Positions 45,662 through 54,864 of a stretch of DNA of 64,000 bases are shown piece after piece. Each line of letters opens with the position of its first letter. Position 1 is the stretch's first letter. The stretch comes from Dyella nitratireducens. GTDB lineage: Bacteria > Pseudomonadota > Gammaproteobacteria > Xanthomonadales > Rhodanobacteraceae. A program made the position numbers and the translations under genes. The notes beneath the pieces were generated by a model, which saw only the letters and a list, made by a program, of their open reading frames with translations, was not told the DNA's origin and searched no databases. The stretch spans positions 1,597,267 to 1,661,266 of the forward strand of contig NZ_BMJA01000001.1 in assembly GCF_014642835.1 (NCBI RefSeq), given 5' to 3'.

Positions 45662-46486
45662 CTATTGCGACGAGCGACGGAAGTCGGCCGGCGAGTGGCC
45701 GTAGGCTTGCCGGAATGCGCTGGCGAAATGGCTATGGCTCGAAAAACCCAGCTCCAAAGCCAAGGCAGAGAGATCATCGTAGTGCTTGATGAGATCGAGC
45801 GAACGCGCCAGGCGCAACTGCAATTGATAGCGGTACAAGGGCATGCCCTCGACTTGCCGGAACACCTGCGTGAGGTAGACCGGCGAACTGCCGATTTCCT
45901 TGCCGATCTCGGCTAGCGTCCAGCGTCGCGAAAGGTCGCTGGCGAGCAACACCTTTACACGGTCGGCAAGCCGGCGGCGCGCATGTGTCGACGCCGGCTG
46001 CCGCGATGTGCGTGGCCCCAGGCTGCGGCAAACCAGGGTGAGCACCAAGGCTTCCGCTTCCAATGGCTCGATGCTGCCGTTCTCCAGGCTATGACGCAGC
46101 AGCGCCACCAGCGCCTGCGCGCGTGCATCGATGCGCTGCGATTGCGCACGGAAGGCTACGCCGGCGTGGGCTTGCAACAACGCCTTCGGCGCCAGCTCCG
46201 CCAGCAATGCCTGGTCCAGTTTCAGGGACAGGCAGGCGTCTCCGCCATCCAGCGGATGGCTGACCTGATAGCCCTCCTCCGCATTGAAGAACAGCACATG
46301 GTTGGCATCCGCCACTGCCTGGTCTTTTCCCACATGACGCAAGTAAAGGCCGCGATACGGGAAAACCAGCTGCGTGGTGGACGCACACTCCTCCGCACTG
46401 CGATGACGGCATGTGCCGGTGCAGTGGACGTTTCGCAACGTCAACGACTCCGTCGACAGCAGGACTTGGGAGCGGAGCTCCGACAT
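45662..46486 (-). CDS. AraC-family transcriptional regulator
   Basis: 274 residues. The N-terminal cupin-like sensing region is followed by a two-helix-turn-helix AraC domain (about 175-272): WTLAEIGKEIGSSPVYLTQVFRQVEG and SALALELGFSSHSHFASAFRQAYGHSPADFR. It is divergent from the isocitrate-lyase-family gene at 46653 and may control it; the palindrome GAGCTT-agc-AAGCTC at 46521-46535 lies in the shared gap. Confidence 0.88.
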   Translation of the reverse strand: MSELRSQVLLSTESLTLRNVHCTGTCRHRSAEECASTTQLVFPYRGLYLRHVGKDQAVADANHVLFFNAEEGYQVSHPLDGGDACLSLKLDQALLAELAPKALLQAHAGVAFRAQSQRIDARAQALVALLRHSLENGSIEPLEAEALVLTLVCRSLGPRTSRQPASTHARRRLADRVKVLLASDLSRRWTLAEIGKEIGSSPVYLTQVFRQVEGMPLYRYQLQLRLARSLDLIKHYDDLSALALELGFSSHSHFASAFRQAYGHSPADFRRSSQ

Positions 46487-46652
46487 GGCGGCACGCCAGT
46501 GGTGTTCTTCACAGGAGGCTTGAGCTTAGCAAGCTCGCGCCGGCTTTGGCCTGTGCCACGAGGCAACGACTAAAGATTCTGACAGCGCGGCCAGGCCTCC
46601 AAATGGTCTGCTTCACTCACCCGGTCGGCGGGTGTGGATACAGGCCAAGTGC

Positions 46653-47714
46653 ATGAATCGCGAGCAGAAAGAACGCGCGGAATACTTTCACCAGCTGCAT
46701 ACCGGCCCGGCGCCGCTGGTGCTGCCCAATGCATGGGATGTCGCCAGTGCACGCGTCATTGAGAACGCTGGCAGCAAGGCCATTGCCACCACCAGCGCGG
46801 GCATGGCGTGGTCGCTGGGCTACGCCGATGGCGAGAAGATGCCCGTGCAGGAGTTGCTGGCCGCGTGCAAGCGAACCTGCCGAGCCGTGAGGGTGCCGGT
46901 CAGCGTGGATATCGAGCGCGGTTACGGCCGTGATGCACAGGATACCGGCGGCCTGGTGGGCGCACTGATCCAGCTTGGCGTGGTGGGCATCAACATTGAG
47001 GACGGTACGGTGCCGGGCACGCAAACGCTGGCGCACCCAGCTGTGCTTTGCGAACGCATCGCCTGCGTGCGAACGGTTGCACGTCACCACGACCTGCGGC
47101 TCTTCATCAATGCGCGCATTGACACGTATTGCACCAAAGAGCTGTCAGCCGCCGCGAGGCTGGAAGAAACACGCGTGCGTGCACTCGCGTATATCGATGC
47201 AGGAGCTGACGGCATTTTCGTACCCGGTCTGGCCGATCTGCAGGAAATCGCCACACTAGCCCGAGCGCTGCCCGTGCCGCTCAACATCTATGCAGGCTAT
47301 CCAGGCGCGCCTGCCTCGCAGGCACTTGGCAAACTTGGGGTGCGCAGGATAAGCCTGGGCTGCGGCCCCATGCAGGCGACACTGGCCCATCTGTCGAACA
47401 TGGCATCCGAAGCCATCGACGAAGGTCGCTACGACACGATGGGTAGCGCGATGCTGACGACGGCGCAGGCGAACGGTTTGTTCGCAGCTGTCGATAGCCA
47501 CCGCGTACGCGATGTGCCTTATGTTGGCATGGGCGATGGCCCCGTCGCCCTGCTGCTTGCCCAGCCGAACAAGCACATGCATGACGTCGAATTGACGACA
47601 CGCAATGGCACCACCGAGCACGCGCATGGGCACGAAGACCCGCCGGCATGGCGACGGCTGTTCGCTTCCGTACTTGGCGAGAACAAAGGCAGCGCAGGGG
47701 TACGCAGCCGATGA
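46653..47714 (+). CDS. isocitrate lyase/PEP mutase-superfamily protein
   Basis: 353 residues, TIM-barrel of the PEP mutase/ICL superfamily. LVLPNAWDVASARVIENAG, the magnesium-binding SVDIERGYG, INIEDGT and LFINARIDTY are the family signatures. The catalytic cysteine loop (KKCGH) of isocitrate and methylisocitrate lyases is not seen, so a carboxyvinyl-carboxyphosphonate phosphorylmutase- or oxaloacetase-like activity is more likely. The last 75 residues (His-rich HMHDVELTTRNGTTEHAHGHED) are extra compared with usual members of about 280 residues. The stop overlaps the next start. Confidence 0.85.
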   Translation: MNREQKERAEYFHQLHTGPAPLVLPNAWDVASARVIENAGSKAIATTSAGMAWSLGYADGEKMPVQELLAACKRTCRAVRVPVSVDIERGYGRDAQDTGGLVGALIQLGVVGINIEDGTVPGTQTLAHPAVLCERIACVRTVARHHDLRLFINARIDTYCTKELSAAARLEETRVRALAYIDAGADGIFVPGLADLQEIATLARALPVPLNIYAGYPGAPASQALGKLGVRRISLGCGPMQATLAHLSNMASEAIDEGRYDTMGSAMLTTAQANGLFAAVDSHRVRDVPYVGMGDGPVALLLAQPNKHMHDVELTTRNGTTEHAHGHEDPPAWRRLFASVLGENKGSAGVRSR

Positions 47715-48652
47715 CGTGCAAGCATGCGCGGTGGCCGCTTGCCGTGGTCATGTTGGCAACACTGGTTTACGTCATACCCAACCCAGTTTCGGCCTCCGAT
47801 GCAGATCAACAGTCGCTTGGTGAAGCCTGGTGGACCGGACCGATGATGGCCAACTCGGCAGCCGCCTTGCCGAAAGGCCACTTCCTGATTGAACCGTATC
47901 TCTACGACGTACGCTCACCGCACGTGGATAGCTTCGGTTCCTTGACATACATGGAGTACGGTGTCACGAACCGGCTGATGCTTGGAGTCATCCCCACGTT
48001 CACCTACAACCGCGCAACGAACGGAACGAGTAGCGCAGGCGTGGGCGATGCGAGCATCCTGGCGCAGTACAGCTTGACGTCGTTCCGGGAAGGAAGCGCC
48101 ATACCCGCCATGGCGCTGATGGTGCAGGAAACCCTGCCGACGGGTCGATACGATCAGTTACGCAACCCTCTGGTGGATGCACAAGGCAGTGGTGCTTACA
48201 CCACGACCGTGCAGTTGAATACCCAAACCTATTTCTGGATGCCGAATGGACGCATCCTGCGTATGCGATTCAACCTGGGTGGTTCCTTCTCCCGCCAAAC
48301 GCAAGTGGACAACCTCAGCATCTACGGCACGCCCGAAGGTTTCCACGGCGACGCCAAGCCTGGGCGCGCATTCAACGTCGACGCCGCCTGGGAATACAGC
48401 ATCACACAGCGCTGGGTATTGGCGCTCGACCTGGCGTATCACTACGCCGAAGGTGCGCGCGTAACAGGCGTTGCAGATTCGACACGCGTGGCTTATCGCT
48501 CCCCTTCGAGCGCCTATGTCGGATTTGCGCCTGCCCTCGAATACAACTGGCGAAACAATCTCGGTGTACTGGTCGGCGTTCGCGTTTTTACGGGCGGGCA
48601 CAACAGCGCAACGACTGTCACACCAGCGATTGCGTTGAATTATGTGCATTAG
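47711..48652 (+). CDS. outer-membrane protein of the phenol-degradation MetA/transporter type
   Basis: 313 residues, starting with a four-base ATGA overlap with the previous gene. Signal peptide of about 28 residues ending VSA. The mature sequence is a beta-barrel of alternating hydrophobic strands (YMEYGVTNRLMLGVIPTFTY, LMVQETLPTGRYD, FGPAL-like VGFAPALEYNWRNNLGVLVGV), resembling the meta-pathway phenol-degradation family of outer-membrane proteins. It may be a channel for the substrate of the coupled enzyme. Confidence 0.75.
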   Translation: MTCKHARWPLAVVMLATLVYVIPNPVSASDADQQSLGEAWWTGPMMANSAAALPKGHFLIEPYLYDVRSPHVDSFGSLTYMEYGVTNRLMLGVIPTFTYNRATNGTSSAGVGDASILAQYSLTSFREGSAIPAMALMVQETLPTGRYDQLRNPLVDAQGSGAYTTTVQLNTQTYFWMPNGRILRMRFNLGGSFSRQTQVDNLSIYGTPEGFHGDAKPGRAFNVDAAWEYSITQRWVLALDLAYHYAEGARVTGVADSTRVAYRSPSSAYVGFAPALEYNWRNNLGVLVGVRVFTGGHNSATTVTPAIALNYVH

Positions 48653-48689
48653 GGAATCTCCGATTCATTCCGCGCGACCGGGTGCCCGT

Positions 48690-48754
48690 GTAGGCTGGGA
48701 TGAAATCCCAGCACTTGGAACTGCAAGAAAGCTGGGATTCCATCCCAGCCTACG
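48690..48754. repeat. REP-like inverted repeat, family A variant
   Basis: TAGGCTGGGATGAAATCCCA... with the inverse half ending CAGCCTACG. Same architecture as family A, but the stem is GCTGGGA / TCCCAGC and not GTTGGGG / CCCCAAC, so changes on both sides of the stem keep the pairing. Confidence 0.85.
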
Positions 48755-48869
48755 CGTTTCAATCGACCCTGATTGAATAAATCGGAGGCTCCTTGGCTTT
48801 CCAGCACGCAGATGTTGGCGGTGACGCATGTCATCGCCAACACTCGCTGGACAACGCTGTACTCGCCCG

Positions 48870-50663
48870 TCAGTTCTGATACGCGCCGCGATCAATCAAG
48901 CCACTGTTGGTATCGCGTGATGAACCTGCGTAATCGTAGGCTCCCTCGCTCGCCAAGCCGAGATTCACGCCGCTACCAATGGCTGGTGATCCGGCGGAAA
49001 GCTGCAAGCTGGGCGTGGACGTGCTGATGAATAGCGGATCGGCGAGCAAACCACTGGACTCACTCTGGCTGGCCTGCTGGAAGCTGCCCAAATCGGTGTA
49101 GGACTGGTTGTTCCAAACCCAATTCGCAGACGCTCCGTCATCGCTTGTATAGAACAGATCATTTTCCAGCGTCACCGGCGCCGTACTCGATGTCACGAAA
49201 CTGTTCACCAGCAAACCCTGGCCATTGGCATACAGGATGTTGTTGGCGAATACGTTATGGCTGGCGTGGTATTGGACCTGGAATTCGCCGGTGCCCGACT
49301 GCGTGGTGTCGTTCTCGAACAAGGTGTTGTTGACGATGGTGCAGTGATCCGTGCCGCCCACCGACGACGAGTAGCCGCCGATGGAGATGCCAACGACGTT
49401 ACTGTAGAACACCAGGTTGTTGCGCGCGGTGACGTAGCTGGTGTCATGCCCGGAGTGTTCACTGGCCAGTTCGATCCCCAGGTCCGCCGCCTGCACGCTG
49501 TTCTGCTCGATGGTGATATGCGTACCGCCATCCACATAAATGCCATCGGCGCCCGGCTGATCGTTGTAGGCCGGATTGGTGGTAGAGGTGATGTTGTAAA
49601 CCGTGTTGCCCGCGATCCATCCTTGGCGGGCCTGGTCCAGACTGGTCGTGGGCGCGGTGCCTTCGAAGCCAATCGCATCGATACCGATGTTGTCGTTATC
49701 GTGCACACGGTTATTGGTCACCTGCCAGTTCTGTACGTTGCCGTTCACCGTCAATGATTCGCTGTAGCCAGTGGTGAGATGATCCAGCTCATTGCCGTCG
49801 ATGATGAGGTTGCTGATCGGCGTGGTCGCAGTGCCGTAGACCGCCAGGCCGAACGCATCGCCCGACGATGTCTTCACCGTGGTAACGATGTTGTGGATAT
49901 GGTTGTTGCGTATCTCGATATGGTCGCCCGACCCCTCGATGAAAAGGCCCGCCGGCACCAGGTTCGACGAGTTGGAGGTGTAGTTCTGCAATTGCAGGCC
50001 GATCACGCGCACGTAGCTGGCGTTTTGCAGCGTGATCAAACCTTGCTGGCCTTGCGGCACGCCAAGACCCGTGCCATCGATGGTGGCGAGTTGTCCCGGC
50101 GCGGACATCAACGTGATGTAGCCGGCCGTAGCGGTGCCGGAACGGGTGATGGTCACCAGCTCGTTGTAGGTACCGCCTGCCACTTGCACCGTCGCGCCGG
50201 CAGGTACGGTATTCATGGCGTGTTGGATGGTGCGCCAAGGCGTGGTGGCGCCGCCGCTAGCACTGTCACTGCCGGTGGTTGCGACGTAGTACGTAGAGCC
50301 GCCATACGTCGACGCCGCCACTGCTACCGATGCTCTGCTGGTAGCGAGCGGCGCTGCGTCAGTCTGCGCCGTAACGGTGGCGGTAAATGATGCCGGCGCA
50401 CCCGCTGGCGCGGTGTAAACGCCGCTCGCGGAAATAGTGCCAAGGCTCGGTGCACCGCCCGGCACACCATTGACCAGCCAGGTGACGTTTTGATCACTGC
50501 TGCCGGACACCGTCGCCGTGAATGGCTGCGTGCCATTGGCAGAAAGTGAAACCTGCGTGGGTGATACGGCCACCGTGACGGCAGCAGCAGAGGTTGCCGC
50601 GAAGCATGACGAAGCCATCATCACGACCAGCATGGCCGTGTGCATCTTGGGGAACGTGCGCAT
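48870..50663 (-). CDS. secreted right-handed beta-helix repeat protein
   Basis: 597 residues from the ATG at 50663; an ATG three codons upstream (50672) sits too close to the AAGGA site. Signal peptide ending SSCFAATSAAA. An immunoglobulin-like Ig/Big-type domain (about 30-115, VAVSPTQVSLSANGTQPFTATV) precedes a parallel beta-helix of about 450 residues (NNHIHNIVTT, GIYVDGGTHITIEQNS, NNTLFEND, NVFANNILYANG). It is probably extracellular and carbohydrate-acting (pectate-lyase superfamily), but no catalytic set is identifiable. Confidence 0.85.
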   Translation of the reverse strand: MRTFPKMHTAMLVVMMASSCFAATSAAAVTVAVSPTQVSLSANGTQPFTATVSGSSDQNVTWLVNGVPGGAPSLGTISASGVYTAPAGAPASFTATVTAQTDAAPLATSRASVAVAASTYGGSTYYVATTGSDSASGGATTPWRTIQHAMNTVPAGATVQVAGGTYNELVTITRSGTATAGYITLMSAPGQLATIDGTGLGVPQGQQGLITLQNASYVRVIGLQLQNYTSNSSNLVPAGLFIEGSGDHIEIRNNHIHNIVTTVKTSSGDAFGLAVYGTATTPISNLIIDGNELDHLTTGYSESLTVNGNVQNWQVTNNRVHDNDNIGIDAIGFEGTAPTTSLDQARQGWIAGNTVYNITSTTNPAYNDQPGADGIYVDGGTHITIEQNSVQAADLGIELASEHSGHDTSYVTARNNLVFYSNVVGISIGGYSSSVGGTDHCTIVNNTLFENDTTQSGTGEFQVQYHASHNVFANNILYANGQGLLVNSFVTSSTAPVTLENDLFYTSDDGASANWVWNNQSYTDLGSFQQASQSESSGLLADPLFISTSTPSLQLSAGSPAIGSGVNLGLASEGAYDYAGSSRDTNSGLIDRGAYQN

Positions 50664-50878
50664 ACTTTCCATATCCTTACGAAAGAGTCGTCAGTGACGA
50701 CGGGGATGGGACAGCCCGCGAACTATGGCGCAGGCTGTTATCGCAAAAATGCGATGGCATTCGCAGGACGGTGGTAACTCAGAAAACCTTTTGCAGCATG
50801 CTGATTTTCATAAAACGAACGTCATGGATTTCATGCAGCGTTGAACGCTCAAAAAAATTTGTACCGCGCTCGCTTTGA

Positions 50879-51886
50879 TCAATGCATGACTGCTCTAACA
50901 ACGCTTCTGGTGATCTCCGCGTATAAGGCATCTCTTTCTGCCTTGTCCGCTCGAGAGGCCGTGAGGAAGGCAGCGACGATAACCGTGTGGCCGTTTGGCC
51001 AGGTCATGATGCCAATATCGTTGTAAGCAGCTGTTTCCCCTTCAAACGACACAGAGGTGCCGCATTTGTCGGCCAGACGCACACCGTTGGGCAAACCGGC
51101 TCGCAGGCGATGGGGCACAGTTTGGTCATACATGAGTTGCAACAAGTGTTGCGTGGAGACTGACGACAGCAGCTGACCTTTCCAAAGCTGCTTCAGGAGC
51201 TCTGCAGCGGCATCGGGTGTCGTCCGGTTACGTGGATCGCTCAGATAATCACGGTAACCACGACGGCGGCGCGCAAGCGTTTCCTGTGCTGTTTCGTTAG
51301 CAGGAATCTGCTCGCCATGATCCGTCCCTTGGAAGATCCGGTCAACGCCGGCCTCATCCAGATCCACGCGCATACCTTCCATGCCATGCGAACGCAAGAA
51401 TGCAGTGATTACCTTGGGACCACCCACCAAACGCACCAAGGCATCAGCAGCGGTGTTGTCGCTTTCGCTTACTGCGGCGCTCAACAGTTCATTGACCGTG
51501 AACGCCATGCTATCGCCATGGAAGTGGGCGCCGATGGACGGAACGGCGGATCCATCCACGATATCAGCGCGAGTCAGGGTTACTTTTTGTTCCAGCGAGA
51601 GATGCCCAGCGTCGACCTGCGCAAGCACGGTAGCCGCAACGGAGGCCTTGAATACACTCATCATGGGATAAGCACGATCAGCACGTATCCGTACCTGTGC
51701 ACCGGTATTCAGATCAAGCACGGTGATGCCAAGCAAGCCGGGACGAGCGCGTACTGCAAGCTCGGTCAATGATTGTTGAAGCGATGTTTTTTCGCTGCTA
51801 TCGAGAGGAAAGGCCGGAGCGGTTTGCCACACACAAACCAAAAACAACAACGCGAAGCAAGTAAGGAAACGCCATCTGCTGATCAT
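50879..51886 (-). CDS. class A beta-lactamase-like serine hydrolase with KCG motif
   Basis: 335 residues; signal peptide of about 27. The SxxK motif is SVFK (77-80) and the SDN loop SDN (142-144). The omega loop (about 172-222) is some 20 residues longer than in TEM and contains DEAGVD where E166-x3-N170 is expected. The third motif reads K274-C275-G276 in place of KTG or KSG, with TGC encoding the cysteine. The C-terminal NDIGIMTWPNGHTVIVAAF is normal. It may be an extended-loop class A2 enzyme, or a divergent hydrolase with reduced or changed activity. Confidence 0.85.
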   Translation of the reverse strand: MISRWRFLTCFALLFLVCVWQTAPAFPLDSSEKTSLQQSLTELAVRARPGLLGITVLDLNTGAQVRIRADRAYPMMSVFKASVAATVLAQVDAGHLSLEQKVTLTRADIVDGSAVPSIGAHFHGDSMAFTVNELLSAAVSESDNTAADALVRLVGGPKVITAFLRSHGMEGMRVDLDEAGVDRIFQGTDHGEQIPANETAQETLARRRRGYRDYLSDPRNRTTPDAAAELLKQLWKGQLLSSVSTQHLLQLMYDQTVPHRLRAGLPNGVRLADKCGTSVSFEGETAAYNDIGIMTWPNGHTVIVAAFLTASRADKAERDALYAEITRSVVRAVMH

Positions 51887-51898
51887 TCATACCATCCA

Positions 51899-52291
51899 TT
51901 AGTTGATCTGATTAAGCGAACTAATTGTGACGTAATACCCGTCCAGATCTCGCAGCGAGAACTCCATCGTTCCAGTATTGGGATTCATGTGCGGCTCCTC
52001 TTCAAACCGGGCGGCGAGCTCACGCGCCCTCGCCAGAGCCATGTCGAAGTCATCCACCCGGAAGAACAGAAGCAAACCGTTGCCCGGCATGCCGCTATCA
52101 GGACTGGTCAACGACGGATGGTCGTGAGCGCCCCACTGATGGAGGCAGAGCAACACCGTGCCGTCCGCGTCGAGGACTTGCCCAAAATAGGTATGCGCGG
52201 GAGAGGCTATCGGCTGTCCAAACAGCGACTGGTACCAATGAAAGCTTGCGGCCACATCGCTCACCGCAATGATCGTCCACGTGCGTTTCAT
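51899..52291 (-). CDS. VOC/glyoxalase-fold protein
   Basis: 130 residues. Two beta-alpha-beta-beta-beta modules typical of the vicinal oxygen chelate superfamily: MKRTWTIIAVSDVAASFHWYQSLFG and the C-terminal NTGTMEFSLRDLDGYYVTIS. Possible metal ligands are the H in CLHQWG and the E in MEFSLRD. Members include glyoxalases and antibiotic-binding proteins; its place next to a beta-lactamase gene is suggestive but not decisive. Confidence 0.85.
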   Translation of the reverse strand: MKRTWTIIAVSDVAASFHWYQSLFGQPIASPAHTYFGQVLDADGTVLLCLHQWGAHDHPSLTSPDSGMPGNGLLLFFRVDDFDMALARARELAARFEEEPHMNPNTGTMEFSLRDLDGYYVTISSLNQIN

Positions 52292-52373
52292 TTGCTCACC
52301 TTTTGCCTAGCTCGCTGTGGTTTTGACGAGCGCATCTCATGACGCACAAGGAACCATGCTGAGTCAGAGAAAA

Positions 52374-52450
52374 TGGCGCGCCCGGAGGGATTCGAACCCC
52401 CGACCAATGGCTTCGGAAGCCACTACTCTATCCGGCTGAGCTACGGGCGC
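52374..52450 (-). tRNA. tRNA-Arg (anticodon CCG)
   Basis: 77 bases including an encoded CCA end (52374-52376). Acceptor stem GCGCCCG/CGGGCGC with discriminator G, D-arm GCTC...GAGT, anticodon stem-loop GTGGC-TTCCGAA-GCCAT, and T-arm around GGTTCGAATC. The anticodon CCG reads CGG codons. Confidence 0.96.
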
Positions 52451-52582
52451 ATGGTGAATGCTGGCGCGATGGATCCCAAGGGGATGGGCGCCGAGCGGAC
52501 GGGAAGTATAGCGGAGGTGGGTGGGGATGCCCATCGGCTCCGGTGAGCCTTCCGCTAGATGGAGGGCTTCACCCCACCCCAG

Positions 52583-52609
52583 CCCTCCCCTGCTGCATGC
52601 AGGGGAGGG
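52583..52609. repeat. GC-rich hairpin after the M61 peptidase gene
   Basis: Perfect 11-bp stem CCCTCCCCTGC / GCAGGGGAGGG with loop TGCAT, flanked by CACCCCACCCCAG. There is no T-run on either strand. It resembles C/G-rich dispersed hairpins found between genes elsewhere in the window (10213, 23116). Confidence 0.7.
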
Positions 52610-52644
52610 AGCAGGTCACGGCTTGTCGCAAGCAATCGCAATGA

Positions 52645-54552
52645 TCACTTCGCCTTGATGAGCTGACTCAAGGTATCCGGCTTGCTGGTATCACGCTCCA
52701 GATGCGGATACTTCAGGCCGCCGTGATAGTCGATGCGCACGGTCTTGTACTGGTCGAAGTTCTTCATCAGCAACTCGATCGGCTGGCTGCTGTCTTTCGC
52801 GGCGGCAGTCACTGCATCCTTGAGCGTATCCGGGTCGTAGCTGTGGCCATTGACGGCGACGATGGTCATGCCGGGCGAGATGCCGGCATTGAAAGCGGGG
52901 CTGTCCCACAGTACGTCCATGAGGGCGCCTTCCTTGCCGACTGACATACCGAGCGAATACATGAAATCCGCCGACTTGCGGAATGCTTCGACCGCCTTGA
53001 TCGCATCGGAGGGCTTGTCGTTGTAGACCAGCTTCCAGCCGTGCGATTCGAGACCGCCGATGAGCGGGCCATGGCCGTCGAGGCGCGTGCGCAGGTAGCT
53101 GCTCCAGTCATACGGCGCGATGTTGTTGAGGGTCTTCACGACATCGTCGAAGGTGTACGTATCGACATCCCACGCGCCTGGATTCACACCGAAGAAGGCC
53201 TTGCCGAAATCGTCGATGGTCTTCTTGTTGCCGGTGAGTTCGCGCAGTTTGCCGTCTACGTCCAGCCAGATCATCTGGCCGGCGGAGTAGTAATCCTCGC
53301 TACCCTGATAGTTGCGGTACGGCAGCGGGCGACGCAGGGCGATGGTGGGATCGTTGGTGGTGTCCTGCACGTTGCGCCAGCTGGCCAGGCCCGGGCGACC
53401 CTTGTCATAGTTCGCGGCGACGGCGGCGATCATTTCCTCGAACTGCTTGTCGCTCCACAAGCCGGAACGCGCAGCCATTACCTGTCCCCAGAACTGCGTC
53501 TGGCCTTCGTACACCCACAGCAGCGAATCGCCCATCGGCACGTTGAAATTCGGCGTGGCCAGATCGAAGCCGCGGCGGTACTTGCCGTCCCAGGAATGGT
53601 TGAATTCGTGCGAGAGCAGGTCGCGCATCACCCAGGTCTTGTCCCAGTCGGTGAAGTAGCCGCTGGGCGTGCCGTCTTCGCTGGAGCGGTGATGCTCCAG
53701 GCCGTTGCCGCTCATCTTGTCGCTGAGCGAGAACAGGAAGTCGTAGTGGTTGTAGTGATGCGCGCCGTACAGCTTGTACATCTGCTGCACCAGGGCCTGG
53801 TGGGCTTTCAGCTGCTCAGGCTTGATCTCCAGATACTTCGGATCATCCGCCACGAGGTCCATGTGCACGGGCGTGCTTGCGCCCGGATCGAGATCGACGC
53901 GCTTGAAGTATTTGCCGGCATAGATCGGCGAGTCGACCAGGTCGTCGTAGTTGATCGGCTTGAAGTGCACGGTGCCGCCGTCTTGCGAGGCGACTTCCAG
54001 AGCAGAACCGAACTGCCAGCCGGCCGGCAGCGTGACGCTTGGCTCGGTCTGGATCTGGCGCGCGAAATAGCCGGCTGGATAGAGCGTGACGGTGTTCCAT
54101 TGCAGATCGAGCATTTCCGGCGTCATCACCACGCGGCCCTGGCGGGTGTCCTGCGGCGAGAGGAACTGGAAGTCCACCTCCACGCTGCCGGCGCCTTGGG
54201 GCACATCGACGTTGAACGCGTACACGTTGTACTCGTCACGCGTCCACGGCAGCACCTTGCCATTGGCCTTCACGGTGAGGCCGGCGAATTTGTCGATCGG
54301 GCCGGTGGGCGAGTGGTTGCCCGGAATCCACTCCGGGTACAGCAACGTCAGCTTGCCGGCCGCCGCAACCGGGATCGTTTCGTGCACGCGGAACACACGG
54401 TGGGCGATATCGGAGGCGTCCACGTCGATCTTGATCGTGCCGGCGCTGTAGGGAACGTTCTGCGGGGCGGGCACATCGTCGGCATGAACGACGAGGGCGG
54501 TGCATCCCAGCACGGTGGCAAGGATGGCGGTGGCAAGCGGGGTGCGTTTCAA
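52645..54552 (-). CDS. M61-family metallopeptidase
   Basis: 635 residues from a TTG start at 54552 that has AGGAGA five bases upstream and gives a clean signal peptide (LKRTPLATAILATVLGCTALVVHA). The N-terminal beta domain is followed by the zinc motif HEFNHSWDGK and WVYEGQTQFWG (third ligand), the glycyl-aminopeptidase pattern, and a C-terminal PDZ domain (SPAFNAGISPGMTIVAVNG). It acts on peptides with N-terminal glycine or alanine in the periplasm or outside. No upstream ATG gives a better leader. Confidence 0.92.
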   Translation of the reverse strand: MKRTPLATAILATVLGCTALVVHADDVPAPQNVPYSAGTIKIDVDASDIAHRVFRVHETIPVAAAGKLTLLYPEWIPGNHSPTGPIDKFAGLTVKANGKVLPWTRDEYNVYAFNVDVPQGAGSVEVDFQFLSPQDTRQGRVVMTPEMLDLQWNTVTLYPAGYFARQIQTEPSVTLPAGWQFGSALEVASQDGGTVHFKPINYDDLVDSPIYAGKYFKRVDLDPGASTPVHMDLVADDPKYLEIKPEQLKAHQALVQQMYKLYGAHHYNHYDFLFSLSDKMSGNGLEHHRSSEDGTPSGYFTDWDKTWVMRDLLSHEFNHSWDGKYRRGFDLATPNFNVPMGDSLLWVYEGQTQFWGQVMAARSGLWSDKQFEEMIAAVAANYDKGRPGLASWRNVQDTTNDPTIALRRPLPYRNYQGSEDYYSAGQMIWLDVDGKLRELTGNKKTIDDFGKAFFGVNPGAWDVDTYTFDDVVKTLNNIAPYDWSSYLRTRLDGHGPLIGGLESHGWKLVYNDKPSDAIKAVEAFRKSADFMYSLGMSVGKEGALMDVLWDSPAFNAGISPGMTIVAVNGHSYDPDTLKDAVTAAAKDSSQPIELLMKNFDQYKTVRIDYHGGLKYPHLERDTSKPDTLSQLIKAK

Positions 54553-54864
54553 GGGCGTCTCCTGGTGCGCGAGGCCGCCAACATGAACGTGAAGGCGGCG
54601 TAAGGCCACGATCCTAGCCATGTGCGCATACCCTGCTCCCCTGCCAGAGGTCACGCGCAGGCGTTGTGCCGCCTCGATTTCGGACTCGCATGAAATTGCT
54701 GCCGCGCAGCGGCAAAACTGAACAGCGCGCGCGCCGTGAAACACCCGGAAAAGCTTTGTTCAGGACTATTGTTACAAACTTGTTACGTCGTGTATCCCCG
54801 CACGGCCCCTCGCCGCGACTTCCCCATCGCGCCGACGGCACATAAGAAAGAGATGGAGTCCTCC

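Noticed and set aside
50805..50878. terminator after the beta-lactamase gene (T-run of seven on the minus strand)
   Set aside because: The stem before the T-run (GCGAGCGC) is too short and imperfect.
53041..54603. 520-residue plus-strand open frame
   Set aside because: Antisense shadow of the M61 peptidase gene; Arg/Val/His-rich composition typical of a complementary frame in GC-rich DNA.
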